A DNA stretch of 64,000 bases from Ottelia alismoides (taxonomy: Eukaryota; Streptophyta; Magnoliopsida; Alismatales; Hydrocharitaceae). Within the stretch, counting starts at the first letter, position 1; each line of letters opens with the position of its first letter. Shown here piece after piece: positions 1-11,904 of the stretch. The DNA lies in contig JAZKJV010010623.1 of assembly GCA_037367405.1 (NCBI GenBank), positions 186,001-250,000 of the forward strand, in the 5' to 3' direction. Both the position numbers and the translations under genes were made by a program. Under the pieces are notes generated by a model, which was given only the letters and a program-made list of their open reading frames with translations, was not told where the DNA came from and made no database searches.

Positions 1-1107
1 TAACTATCTTGGGTTGCTCTCAGGAATTACTGCCTCTATCTTGGCTAGATCAACTGCCACACCTTCTTCCGAAACTACATGACCGAGGAAAGCTACCTCG
101 GCAAGCCAAAACTCACACTTACTGTATTTTGCATACAACTTGTGTTCTCTGAGTGTCTCAAGAATAGTATGAAGATGTTGCTCATGCTCATGCTCATTAC
201 GTGGGTAGATCAAGATATCATCAATGAACACCACCATAAAACAATCCAAGTATGGACGGAAAATTATGTTCATCATGTCCATGAACGCGGCAGGTGCGTT
301 CGTGAGTCCAAAAGGCATGACCACAAACTCATAATGGTTGTGTCTAGTGTGAAAAGCAGATTTAAGCACATCCGTGTCCTTATTTCTCAATTGATGATAA
401 CCCGATCGTAGATCAATCTTTGAGAATACCGTTGCACCCTACAATTGATCGAAAAGATCATCTATTTGTGGAAGTGGATAACGGTTCTTTACCGTCCTTT
501 TATTCAATTGCCTGTAATCGATGCACAATCGCATAGACCCATCCTTCTTCTTTACGAAGAGGACCGGTGCTCCCCAAGGTGATGTACTGGGAAGGATAAA
601 TCCCTTTTTCAGCAACTCTTGTAGTTGTACTTTGAGCTCCCTGAGTTCGGCTGGTGCCATTCGATATGGACGGATGGAGATAGGTTGTGTATCGGGTATC
701 AAGGTGATCTCAAACTTCCCTCCTGGTGGTAGTCTAGGTAACTCCTCTGGAAACACATCAGGAAAATTCCGCACAACTCTGACATCTTCAATCATGCGAT
801 CCTGGGCAAGTTACTCCACATAATAAGCGAGAAAACCTATGCAACTCCGCTTGAGAAAATGTTGGGCCTTCAATGCCAATACATATAAGACCTCACTATC
901 TGGGGTACGTCCATCAAACTGAAAGGTAGGTATGCCTGGGAGATGGAGTACTACCGTCTTCTCGAAGCAATCAAGGTACGCATGATGCTGCTCGAGCCAA
1001 TCCATACATAAGATGACATCAAAATCTTCTAACTGAATGAGTAAAAAATATGCGAGCATCAGGTGCCCGTCCATATGCATTGCTACATTCTCCACTGCTT
1101 GTCGCAC
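1..1107 (-). pseudogene. Ty3/gypsy protease end and N-terminal reverse transcriptase, decayed and cut by the window edge
   Basis: Three open stretches on the minus strand (1107-811, 795-439 and 390-4) lie in one reading frame, separated by stop codons. The first ends like a retroviral-type aspartic protease (DVILCMDWL). The second is the linker and fingers of a Ty3/gypsy RT ([12 protein letters not shown], then [16 protein letters not shown]). The third carries the palm ([17 protein letters not shown]) and the catalytic FIDD box in [10 protein letters not shown], then [11 protein letters not shown]. An intact element would copy its RNA into cDNA in a virus-like particle. The rest of RT, RNase H, integrase and the 3' LTR would lie left of the window. 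The single gag-to-pol frame and a tRNA-Met-type primer site fit the chromovirus branch, but the lineage was not tested. The stops make this copy inactive. Confidence 0.9.
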
Positions 1108-1446
1108 TATGAATAATTTCCTCCTTGAGCCCTTGATGTAGTAAGTGGATGAAACACAGACTGGCTCTTTATATAACTTGGATATTATTCAATGTGCTAG
1201 AAAAGAGTGCGTAACTCCCGAATTAAATAAGGCATGTAAGGATACACCATGCATTGAAATCATACCTCGCACTACAGCTCCTGAGGTGTGGGCATGATCC
1301 TGTGTGATTGCATTCGATTGTCCCTGAGGCTGTGGTGGGACGCTAAAACCTGTAGCACTAAATATTGGTCATGGTGGAAGACGTTGAAAGCCTCGACCTC
1401 TACGACGGGAAGCTGATCCATGTGACTGTGCAGATGAGAAAGTCGA

Positions 1447-2553
1447 TCATACACTTGGTTGATGACCACCTGAGATGCTAGCAAGTAAGGGACACTTGGC
1501 CTTGAAATGGCCCGACTGTTGGCGGTAGAAACACCTACGATCTCCTGGTTGAGAAAAGGAGCCTCCCGAGACCAGGCTAGCATATCCTGTATTGCGATTC
1601 TGGGAGTGTGTAAAAGAGTGGAAGGAAGTAGTACCGTGCCTCGTCAAGCCCTACCCTAAAGTAGGTGTAGGGTCAAACCTGCTAACAGTTGGAGTGGTCG
1701 CCACTAGATGGAAATGACACTCTCTACTAGGTGGAAACGATGCTCTCTACGAGCTATGTAGAAATCTCGACGAGTAGATCTCATGACTGATGTGGTTGGA
1801 AATGTGATGGACCCCCTGAAGCTGACTCTGAGTTGTCTCCATCTTGGTAGCCTTAGCAGCTACCTCCTTGATGGAAGTGAAATCTAATATAGACAGTTGG
1901 TGTTGCACATCATCACACAATCCCCAGATAAACTTCTGTAAATTCTCCTCAGGGAAAGCAGTAGTCGCTGGTGAGTGGTAGAAGAGTTCAGTGTAGCGAA
2001 TGAGGTATTCTTGGGCCATCATTGACCCCTCCTTCAGCTCAGCAGACAACCTCCTCTGATCCTCAACCTAGTTATCAGGATAGAACTGGCTACGAAATTC
2101 ATCATGAAATATTTCCCATGTTATGGGATCCTCCAGATGTTCCCTAATGGCGTACCACCAACGTTCAGCATATCTTGCTAGTAAAAATTTCACAAATGTA
2201 AGCCAAGACTCTTCAGGAGCATGGATCATCCGTAAAACCTTGGATACATGATCCATCCACATTTCAGTCTCATGTGGTGCGCCGATACCGAAGAATTGTG
2301 GCACCTTAGACCTCTGATATGCTGCATAGGTCGTTTGATGTTTTTGCAACGCCTCTAGGCCCTCTAATCCTTATGGGTCCAAAGACACCGAAGGATGAAC
2401 ACTGTCCTCCTCCTCGCAAGAGGGCTGATACAAGGAGTCATCCTGCTGAAGGAGCCTTTGTTCCAATACCTACTGATGTTGTTGTATACCATGCACAGCC
2501 TGAACTAGTAAGGCCAACTGTTGTGTAATATCAGCATCAACACGAGGTGGCAT
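1447..2553 (-). pseudogene. Ty3/gypsy gag (capsid and zinc knuckle), decayed
   Basis: A start codon at 2553 opens a gag reading frame (MPPRVDADITQQ) that hits TAG at 2472-2470 after 27 codons. It then continues in the same frame through 2349-2068 and 2049-1747 to 1647-1447, broken by further stops. The middle holds the retrotransposon gag fold (VPQFFGIGAPHE, ERWWYAIREHLEDPITWEIF, FRSQFYPD, then LKEGSMMAQEYLIRYTEL). Near the C-terminus a CCHC zinc knuckle is damaged: CFYRQQSGHFKAKC has arginine where the second cysteine belongs. Gag would form the particle and bind genomic RNA. The frame runs straight into the protease/RT fragments downstream, so this was one gag-pol polyprotein. Confidence 0.85.
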
Positions 2554-2730
2554 GATTCTCTGCGAGAATCATTATATTAGAAATTATTTTCATGGTTAGA
2601 GAGACAATGGACACATTACATAGGACTTGAATTATTTTCCTTAAACTAATTCCAAAATCAGAAGACTTTGTCGTTGTATTTATATTTCAAATTCTGTTGG
2701 TATTGTAACATGCAAAAGAGAGAATGGTGT

Positions 2731-2747
2731 ATCGGGCTCTGATACCA
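2731..2747 (-). promoter_or_regulatory. Primer-binding site of the first gypsy element
   Basis: On the minus strand this reads TGGTATCAGAGCCCGAT. Its first 12 bases are the usual plant complement of initiator-methionine tRNA. It lies one base inside the presumed end of the 5' LTR, which starts at 2749 on the plus strand, and about 180 bases upstream of the gag start. Confidence 0.8.
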
Positions 2748-2748
2748 T

Positions 2749-3840
2749 TGGTGGCGGTCCGCCCCTGCTGGTTACCGAAATCGATGGAACGAGAGTGTTG
2801 GACCTACAACCCAAATATGCCCATGATCTATGATACTCAGCAAACCATCTTATGTACATTAGATCAATATTTGAAATATAAATAACAATAGGAAAATAAT
2901 ATAAAATGGTTTCTCATCGATAACAATTATCAAGTCCATGTCCATAGAATGAGATAAATCATATAATTATAAATTTTGTAGAAGAAGCTCTCCAAATATC
3001 TCACTACAATGTCTTTCAAATAGAACATAAAATATTGCAGAAAGAAATAAGTTACTCTAAGTAGAACACACCCTGTTTGGTGCAAGTACGATGTAGAAAG
3101 TCCAATCTCCTCGAAAGTCGCTACTGTTGCGGTTGCTGCTCAGCTACACTTGTTGGGTTCACACGATGGTAACGTTATGAGCAATGCCTGGTAATGAGAC
3201 AAACACTATAATAACTAATATACAAATAGGCAAAGAATGTATACGCAACTCTATCAAATGACATATGCAGATATTATAGAAACTGAGGAAAACAACCAAG
3301 TCATTCTAATTCACATTGGACCACAAAAGAATTGATTTTATTTATTTATGTAATAATTATTTAAGTACCACCACAAAGAACTTGATATTTCTACAAGTTG
3401 GTTAGAGTCCACAATGACATATAATTACAATTACCGACATTCGATCATTAATAATTTCTCGTATTATTTTAGAACATGCAAGTATGCGACTCGCAGACCT
3501 CCGCTACGTGGGAACTTGATATTCATTTTGAGTAACTCTCAAGGACTTCTTTTTGATCGGACTGGAAAAGATCACAATCCCAAATCTCCAACTTCAAACC
3601 ACATCCCTGAACACCTCTCACAATAATAATACTCGAAGTAAAATTAGATGCGACCACATAAAATTTTAAAATGAGCCATACGTGTATAAGTGAGAGACCA
3701 AGAACGTCAACCGTGCCACATACCTATTCCGTCGAGCGACTCCAGATGCTACCGGACTGCTAGGTGCAACACGTCATCCAATTCGTCCGTTGGAATCGCG
3801 GCCTTCGTGCCATCTACCCGGGGGCCCAATGATGCATGCC
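2749..3840 (-). repeat. 5' LTR of the first gypsy element (outer end uncertain)
   Basis: The inner LTR end is fixed by the adjacent primer-binding site: it begins TGGTGGCGG on the plus strand, which is ...CACCA in element orientation. The outer end could not be fixed because the partner LTR lies outside the window; 3840 is only an estimate. The stretch is noncoding and mostly AT-rich. No gene was recognised in it. Confidence 0.5.
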
Positions 3841-5146
3841 CAATCCCTTGGGGCATCTAACTCCATCTACCCAATCACTGTGAAACTTCACTCATATGAT
3901 GATAATCAACATAAGTGAATTGATATGAATAATCTTTAGAAGCTTTGAGTATTGATCATCAAGATATTTAATGTGTTTGATCCATGAATGATTCTAGGTA
4001 GATAGTTACCGTGAGTATATGGTAACATTATAAATAAGTAATGAAAGGGTGTTTCCTATTATGAAGACCAAGATATAAATCTCACAAAAGTTATGAAATT
4101 AAATGGTAACAACATGAAGTAAGGTGATATTCCTGCATTACTATTGGTTTAGAAGTAAAAGTCTCTCACGAGAGGTAAAACCATTATAGTTTCTTCTGTT
4201 GTTTTTGCATCACATATTGTTTAAATAACAAATATACTATATATACAAATATATATCAATAACTAGTGAGGCATGCAATTTGAGTTAGCTATTACTTACA
4301 TGGAATCACACCAAATAAAGAGTTGTTATTATTTTATTAATTGTGCACTATGTCTCACTAATTAGATATTCCTTTACTGTTTTAACAATCAACCTTCATA
4401 AAACAAATACAAGCCTTTATATCATCCAGTAACTAAATGCCTATCCGTAGATCTTTCAAAAAAATATAACGTACGTGGGGGTCGATTCTTACGATCTAGC
4501 ATCTTTTATGACAGGAACATCATGTTATTATCCAGTAACCGTTTACAATTATTATAATATAATATACCTAACATTTATCTACACCAATAAAACATGATGA
4601 AGAAAAAAAAATATTCCTTATTATTCTTATATTTTCTACCTCCAAAATTAGCTGACGACTCCTTACTATGACAGCCAATCTGGTTTCCAAAGTGAATTTT
4701 TAAAGGCATTTGGACATTCGATATCCCCATATCCTTATAATCTCATGATCTCCTTATATCGCAATATAATCGTCCTGCTACAAGATGATCTAAACTTTAC
4801 TGACTCGGAAGAGAGATTCCTCAAAGATGATTTGAATATAATCCACGATATCTAAATAATATCCGAGAAGTGATAACAAGATGGAAACGTCGAAAAAAAC
4901 AATGATTGAGTAGGCGAATTTTTAAAAGCATTTGGACCAAATCTACAAGGAAGAAAATGGACACTGTTACAAAAATAAACCATGCCTACATAGATGATTA
5001 AGCACATGGCTCCAAATAAAATCATATGAAACCAGTAGTAAGAAGAGGAAGACGTTGTTAGAAAAATATTTAACAGCATGGTTTAAGCAAGGCATTCAAC
5101 AAAAAAACATGTTAATCCCACAACAAAAAGAGGGTATTTATCGCTA
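3841..5146. other. AT-rich intergenic DNA, no gene recognised
   Basis: This stretch holds only short open frames with no recognisable protein features. It contains low-complexity A/T runs (for example around 4600). No terminal repeats or RNA gene were seen. Confidence 0.5.
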
Positions 5147-5515
5147 CTAGCATATTAAGTGCATCATACGAATAACCAAGGCTCTAAACATGTTCAAGCA
5201 TATAGGCACAAAGTCGTACGAAACCAACAACAAGAGGAAGGTAACATCGTTACCTCCGAGGATGTTCCCTAGGGATCTCCTCTCACAGGAAATGATATTT
5301 CCGTCGCTTGATCGTAGCGTGAATGCGCGTACGAAGGTGACCTCGAGTTTTCCTACGTGATGGTGGTCGCAGATCTTCGATCGGAGCTTCTTCTCCGATG
5401 TCGACGACGACCCTCTGACGGTTAATCCGGCCAAAGTGGTGATGCTCAAAGAGGGAGAAGGATTGTGGTGGCTAGGGTTTTGAGAGTAGCTTGCCATCTC
5501 TTATTTATAGGAGAG
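5147..5515 (-). promoter_or_regulatory. Promoter/leader-like block with TATA box and short ORF, probably LTR-derived
   Basis: On the minus strand a TATAAATA box (5510-5503) is followed almost at once by an ATG (5497) opening a 116-codon frame that starts MASYSQNPSHHNPSPSLS. The frame matches no family I recognise. About 250 bases in, the sequence passes through a good splice-donor context (CTCGGAG then GTAACG). The TATA box, short leader and donor resemble the transcribed start of a plant LTR. The ATG lies too close to the TATA box for an ordinary mRNA start. No matching second LTR was found, so the assignment is an inference. Confidence 0.35.
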
Positions 5516-6174
5516 GTGAATTTGGATCCAAATTCGGATCCGGTTCGGATCCATATATGGATCTTGATTATCCAACTTAAAACATTGATATCTTGAGTTA
5601 GGAATGTCGGAAGTGGATGTTCTTGGCTCGTTGGAAAGATCTCAACGATATCTACGAAATGCTATTTGAATTTTTTGGCTGCCAAAAATACTCCAGATTT
5701 TAGGATGAAAAATATGGGGTTTCACACCACGTCTATGGTCAATCAAAGCCGTAGGTCGTGAGTTGGTGCTACGATTTGATATCCAACTTTTCATTTCAGA
5801 TTTCAAAATAAATTAGATGTGTAGATAGTGCATTCAACAAGGAAAACCTGGCATATTAAATATTTTTTAGATCATTAAAACTCTCAGAAAATGCAATGGG
5901 TGGTGCAATTTCGTGTCAGATTTTCATCTCCGATTAAGAAACAAATTACATGCTTGTATAGAGAATGGAACAATGATAAATTTAACCTAAATGTCATATT
6001 TTTCAGATCACTATATCTCTCGAAAATCACAACAGATTCAATGATACGATTTGAAATCTGACTTTATATGCACAATCCCGAACAATCCAGACATCGGACC
6101 GACATGAAAACTATGAATATGCGGTGTACGAAAGACATGCGACCTAAGACAACAAGGCAAAAAATCAAAATCCG

Positions 6175-6420
6175 TACCTTTAGAGGTGATTCTCCAGATA
6201 TCTCCTCTACCCCAAAATCTGTGATTTTGAGGTGCTTAGTGTGAAATGTATGCTAGCACAGTGTGGACCTCATCTTCCTCTTCGAAATGATGATTTTGAT
6301 GCTGATCGGAGGACGGAAAAAACACCGGCGATGGAGGTCTGATGAGCTCTGGGCCAGAGCTCCGACGATGATTGTAGATAAAGTGACTAAGTGATTCAAC
6401 TACTTAGGCTTTATATATGC
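6175..6420 (-). promoter_or_regulatory. Second promoter/leader-like block with TATA box and splice donor
   Basis: Minus-strand CATATATAAAGCC (about 6420-6408) is a strong TATA-like box. It is followed by about 230 bases of mixed, leader-like sequence and then a splice-donor-like CTAAAG/GTACGG near 6176. The layout repeats that of the block ending at 5510, about 900 bases away on the same strand. It could be part of an old LTR. No protein was recognised. Confidence 0.3.
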
Positions 6421-6639
6421 TCGGGTTCGCGACTTAAAAGCCGTAAACCACTATATTATGTGCTTAAATTTTGCATACGGTGTCCGTTTTTTATGTTTTT
6501 GGGCTCGTTGGAAATGTATCGAAGAGTACTACAGGGTAGATCCTTATTTGTCCATTTTGGATAATGGATTAGATTGGAAATTGAGTTCTAGTATTTTTAA
6601 TATTTTAGAGTTTCACAATATAATTCCGAAGAGGCGGTA

Positions 6640-8155
6640 TATGTGCATCCTCCTTCTACGGCACCACCACCTCAGGTACCTACACCAGTACCTACACCAC
6701 CACCTCCTCCTCTATCACCACCACCACCTGCTCTTGTGGCTACCCCTATACCACCACCTAATACTTTGGCTCAATTGTTGCCATGTTTCTTTGTTCATAT
6801 GCCCCACATGGTTCCCCCTGCTCATGAGCCTTCCCCATTATCCAACACACCTCAGGTATGTATCGAGCACATTATTTCTACTGATGGCACTAGTGGTTAT
6901 TTATGCAACAGACTTCTTTATAGGATGAACAAGTGCCCTCTCAGGATGGTGGTTTACAGGTTGAGTAGGAGGCATGTGATTGTGATGTGTCTATTTCTTT
7001 GCAGAAGCGGAGACGTAATTGTGCTACCTATCCTCTTACAATTCATGTTTCTTTAGGGAGACTCTCAGAGGATTTAATGAGGTTTGTCGCGGCACTGTTA
7101 ACTGTATAGATATTATTGAAATATCATGAGGTGATACAAGACAATCAGTGGCACCTTGTCATGGAGGAGGAGATGGACACTATTTACAGTCACATGGCAC
7201 ATGGAGCATTCTTACAGCTCCTACATGAGCATCTGTTGTGGGACGCAAGTGGATGTTCATGGTGAAGCACTGAGGAGATGGCATCGTGGATCGCTACAAA
7301 GCAATGCTTGTAGCTCGTGGATTCACCCAGACTTCCGGGATGGAATATCATGATACTTTATCTCTAGTGGCTCAACATTCTACATTGCAGATCTTTCTTT
7401 TTGTTGTAGTGACATGGGACTGGCCCCTATATCAGCTTAATGTGAAAACATGTTTCTCTATGGTGATTTACATGAAGAAGTTTACATGAATCATCCACCT
7501 GAGTTCATTGCTGAGGGAGAGTGTCGGAAGGTTTGAAAACTTCATGAGGCTATCTATGGCCTTAAGCAAAATTCAAGAGAATGATTTTAGAAGCTCTCAG
7601 ATTTGATAGAGCAACAAGGGTTCGTGTGATCGACTATAGATCATCCATTGTTTGTTCATGATGATATCATTGTTACAAGGGATGATGTACATGGCTTTCA
7701 AATGGATAAGGATTTTCTTGGTCAGTAGTTTGTAACCATGGACCTTGGCAATCTACTTTACTTTCTTGGGCTAGAGTTTGCCGGGAACCAATGAGTTCTT
7801 GTGATGAACCAAAGGAAGTATGTTACAAATATTCTCTTTGAGATGAACATAACTGATTACAGGCATGTCACTACTCCCATGGACCAAAGCATGAAGTAAT
7901 ATGATAATGACACTGAGGAGTAAAGAGGAGGTACAAGGAGTTCGTTGGGAAGCTCCTATATGTAACCATCATCAAGAAAAATATATCCTTTCCAATGAAC
8001 ATAGTGAGTCAGTTCATGAAGCATCCTAAACATGCACATTTAGATGCACCCCATATGATTCATAGGTATCTGAAGACCTCACATGGTACTGGTATTTTAT
8101 TTAGCAGAGCTGCATTCCTGGAGGTTACAGCTTGCGTAGATGTAAATTATGCAGA
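6640..8155 (+). pseudogene. Ty1/copia polyprotein remnant (RT and start of RNase H)
   Basis: A proline-rich stretch near 6643-6780 (PPPPPLSPPPP) is followed by scattered copia reverse-transcriptase blocks on the plus strand. These include DRYKAMLVARGFTQTSGMEY (7286 on), the WPLYQLNVKT block (7420 on), a decayed catalytic region reading FVHDDIIVT in place of the usual YVDD box (about 7650), and the LGNLLYFLGLEF block near 7747. RNase H begins with VDVNYADE near 8140 and stops abruptly at 8155, where an Athila-type LTR fragment starts. Several in-frame stops and frameshifts make it inactive. Gag and integrase were not recognised upstream. Confidence 0.8.
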
Positions 8156-9740
8156 TGAAATGACGATTTCACATGGTTTAAAATGATGTTTTTATCACTA
8201 TCATTGTACTCACACAAAAATAGATAAATCTAAATGAGAAATTACAACTAAGAGCATCCAAAATGAATAATAAAATGTAGAGAACAAGTAAAGATTTAAA
8301 TCCATAAAGATCGGACAAATTTGCAATTTAAGTTAGGGTGTTTTTTTACTCGCAATTTGATTATAATGATAGAATTGATTTCAACATGTCTTCGTGAGTT
8401 CTAAGATTCAAAATATGGATATAGTAATTCCAAAATGGTTTAAACGCTTCTAGGTATTAAGAATTTTTCAGAAAATTTATGACTTTATTTGGTATTTTTA
8501 AATGCTTGAAAGAAAATTGTAAGTCTAAATCGTAAAGATTCAAATAAAACTAGGGGCTACAATGCAACTGAACATAATCACTTAAACTACATTGATAAAT
8601 GAGATTTTTACCTGACAGACCCTATAATCTTTGCCAATTACCTCCATGACCTTTGAAATAACCTAATTCCTCCCTCGACCATGTAAACTTCCTAACCCTT
8701 ACTCTACAGACCATGTGGTTAACCCCCATCCATTTGCTCGTTAAATTTAACCAGATTTCGTTAAAAAGAGGTGCATATTATCCTCTTTGTTTAACAAATT
8801 TACAAAAGATGACATCCATCCCCTTCCACCTCTCATGTGTCGTCCCCGACCTCACCCGCGTCGCCCTCGGCCTCCCCTGCACCGTCGCTGACCTGCACCT
8901 CCTTCAGGCCACCGTCAACCGACACCTCCTTCAGGTCGTCGCCGACCTGTACCTCCTCCTCCCCTCCCGATCTCCTCCTACGTCCATCTGCGTGGCGCCC
9001 ACCTCCCCGACCTCCTCCAGGTCGCCAACCACCTCCCTAACCTCCGCCTCCTCCCCTCCCCGACCACCTCCAGGTCGTCGCCCACCTCCCTGATCTCCTC
9101 CAAAGTCATCTCCTCCCCTTGTCGATCTCGTCCAGGCCGCCGCCCACGTCCCCGACCTCCTCCAGGTCACTGCCTCCTCCCCTCCCCGACCTACTCCAAG
9201 CGATCGCCCACCTCCCCAACCTTCGTTTCCTCCCCTCCCCGGCCTCCTCCAGGTCATCGCCCACCTCCCCAATCTTGCTCCGCCTCCTCCAGGTCATTCG
9301 CCCACCCTCATTGGATTTTCACTGTTGGATGATCTTTCTGAAAGAAAATGGATGTAGAATATCCACCGTTGGATTTCCATTAGTTAGATTAACTCAAAGC
9401 TAACCCAAGCAATTGACTCAAATAAAGTTAAAACTAACGGCATGGTCTATGGGGTAAGACGGAACAAGTTTACAGGGTCGAGGGAGGATTTATGTTATTT
9501 CAAAAGTTGTGGAGGTAATTAACAAAGATTACAGGGTATGTCGTATAAAAATCCCATAAATGAGATTAAATAGGAAAGGACACTGATGGAAATTTTGTAA
9601 ATACATAAAAAGAAATGGACAAATTGTATAGGAAACTACTCAACAAATTAAAGTTGTGTTCTGATTTCTCAAAAGGTTTTTCAAATAACCTCAAACTTAA
9701 AAGCAAATCAAAGGCGAAACTAATATTTAAGAATGAGAGA
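8156..9740 (-). repeat. Athila-type LTR fragment, interrupted by a Mutator-like element
   Basis: 8156-8603 and 9556-9740 match, in order, about 600 bases of the LTR that begins at 55143. Shared stretches include the ACACAAAAATAGAT block, a GAGCATCCAAAATG block and TTGATTTCTCAAAAGG. The fragment starts with TGAAATGACGATTTCAC, parallel to the LTR start at 55143, so its left end looks like a true LTR boundary inside the copia remnant. After 9740 the similarity fades. Orientation follows the 55143 copy. It may be a solo LTR or a truncated relative of that element. Confidence 0.75.
8604..9555. mobile_element. Mutator-like non-autonomous element A, 9-bp target duplication
   Basis: The element is flanked by perfect 9-bp copies of ATAAATGAG (8595-8603 and 9556-9564). 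Its ends form long inverted repeats: ATTTTTACCTGACAGACCC on the left pairs with the complement of the right end, which reads GGGATTTTTATACGACATACCC, and similarity continues for roughly 90 bases. The left end lacks the three G bases present on the right. The core (about 8820-9310) is C-rich and built of degenerate CTCCTCCAGGTCGTCGCC-like units; it encodes no recognised protein. The 9-bp duplication and long inverted repeats are hallmarks of Mutator-like elements. It inserted into the LTR fragment. Confidence 0.85.
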
Positions 9741-9745
9741 AAAAA

Positions 9746-10755
9746 TGGAGGATTTCTTCTCTGCACTGGACGGAAGGGAAACCCTTCAAGGAAGTATGCA
9801 GTGGGAGAAGGGTGAGTTGGAGCCGACAGGCGCGGACGCACGGAGGTGCAGGCGCCATAGCTGATGGCTCGATGACGTGCGAACTGGAGTCGGGCGCACG
9901 AGGACATGTGTGGGCTGGAGTCTACGTTGCAAGGGCGTGCGTGGATGATGAATCCACAATTCATCATCTTAATATCTTGATATTAGCAAAATCCACAAGT
10001 AAATTCCCTAATAAATATCCATAAAATCCATAAATTAACAAAATGACTCTTGTAAATAAAACACACTAATTATTGTATATAAGATTGTAAAAAATAAATT
10101 AACATAAAAAGCCGCAAAAATAAAGGAGTTTTATACCTGTAAATAACCCAAAACTTCATGTATTTTTAATAATTTCATTTCAACTCCTTTTTGGCTAATT
10201 CTTTCTCTAACTTGTTCATAATAATGTACATAAAAATACAAAAATACAAAATAAATTATATCTCAAATAAATGCTCCTAGATCTCAATGGGAAAAAGCCG
10301 TAAAGACCAACTTCCAAGCTAAATTCCCGCTCCGTATGAACTCCAAATTCACCAAACTCACTTTTAAAGTTCAAGTTAGAAAATTATCTATCCATCGAAA
10401 GTGGTTTCATTAAAATCGGAGCTCGTTTGCAAAAGTTGGGTTTTGGGACCTAGATGTACATTGTATACCTTGTATATATTCATTCTTTCTTTAATTTTTA
10501 TTGTATCTTTCATAATTGCTAAAAATACAAAAATATCATGATTGTGTTGTATTTTAATTATATTATTTTATAGTATTTTTCCGTTGTAAATATCTCTTAT
10601 TAAAAAGACAAAAAAAATACAAATTAGAAAAGTAAACAAAAATTGTACATGTTGTATGTATTTATTTGTAAATTCACCACTATTTTTTTTCCTCTTTATT
10701 TTTGTTGTATTTAAAGTAGCATACTTTATATCATTATTTATGTATTTATTTTTTC
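9746..10755. other. AT-rich LTR-like DNA, no gene
   Basis: Apart from a GC-richer block at 9760-9950, this stretch is A/T-rich. Near 10370-10440 it holds a phrase (cattaaaatcggagctcg, then tttgcaaaagttggg) of a kind often found in plant gypsy LTRs, but no terminal repeats could be paired. No protein or RNA gene was recognised. Confidence 0.4.
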
Positions 10756-10959
10756 CCATTCTCTACAATAACTTCTCTACCACCAACTTCTATTCAACTC
10801 CATCATTTTTAATAACTCCCATTCCACTCCATATTCTTCCACCAACCTCCCATTCAACTCCACCAATAATACAACTTCCCATTCAACACCACCACCATTC
10901 TAACCTCTCTTTCTCTTCTCTTTATATTCATTTGTACATCCTCATTTTTTCGCATCCAC

Positions 10960-11185
10960 CATTTTATAGAATAAGGAGAGAGCTTGGAGTGTTTTGTTGG
11001 TGACAGCGGCGAAGCATCGTCCTCAAGCGACGACCTCCTTCAGGTGAGATCCGCGGAGCTCCACTCCGCGTCACGAGTTCCCCGTCGAGCTCGCGTAGCT
11101 TCTCCGATTTTTAATTCGCCAATCGGATCGAGGCGACAACAGGAGTTCAGCGTAGCTGCTCCGCCAATCCGGCGAAGAATCAGGT
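10960..11185 (+). promoter_or_regulatory. Promoter and leader-exon-like block with two splice donors
   Basis: Plus-strand TTTTATAGAATAAGGAGAG (about 10962) looks like a TATA region. It is followed by a GC-richer leader containing CTTCAG/GTGAGA at about 11044 and a near-perfect donor ATCAG/GTAAGT at about 11184. Sequence composition turns AT-rich right after the second donor, as an intron would. No protein family was recognised in the leader. It could be the start of a host transcript or of a spliced LTR leader. Confidence 0.35.
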
Positions 11186-11559
11186 AAGTATTCCTCCTCA
11201 TTTCTCTCGTGATTTTATTTTATCTAATATCTTGTTTCCTTGTCGTTTAAATCACCATCATTATTTTTTTTATCCATCACATCACATCCCCATTTTTTTA
11301 TTTTCATATCATCTCGATCAACCCACCGCTATATTTGCATTTGTTCATACTTGTCATTTTGCATTTTGTTCATTTTTTCTTTGTTGAAACAAAACCAAAA
11401 AAAAATAGAAGTATTTGTTCATATTGCATTCATCCATTTTCTGTTTAAAAAAAATATATAAAAAAAATTAAAACAAAAAAAAGCAATTCTTTTATTCCAG
11501 TAAATTATAATAGCAAAAAAATTAAAAAAAAACAAAAAAAACAAAAAAAAACGAAGCTG

Positions 11560-11900
11560 CAGCAGCGGTGGGGGTGCCGCCCACCGCCGCCGCCCCCCTT
11601 TCCCTCAGCCGCCATCACCGCCGGCGGGCCGCGCACGGCCCCTCCAGCTGCTGCTCCAGGCCGCGCGGCCCTTCGCCTCGCCGCTCTCCTCGCGCCGCAC
11701 GCGCGCCACCGCCGTGCGCGGTTGTTCCGCCCGGTCGTGTGGCCCCCTTCGACCAGCCACGGCCTCCGCCCCCTCGCCGCCGTTCGCGGCCCCGCCTCGA
11801 CCTCCGCCCACCGCCACCTCCGCGCCGCCGCCGACCACCGCGGCTGCCGCGCCGCCTTCCTTGCGGCCGCGTGCCCGCCGTTGCCTCCTTCCCTGTTGGG
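11560..11900. repeat. CCG-rich low-complexity block
   Basis: A 340-base GC-rich island of CCG/CGC-type triplets follows an A-rich stretch (11455-11550). It opens several frames on both strands that read as proline-, alanine- and arginine-rich low-complexity chains. This is a compositional effect. No domain was recognised. Confidence 0.6.
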
Positions 11901-11904
11901 TTCA

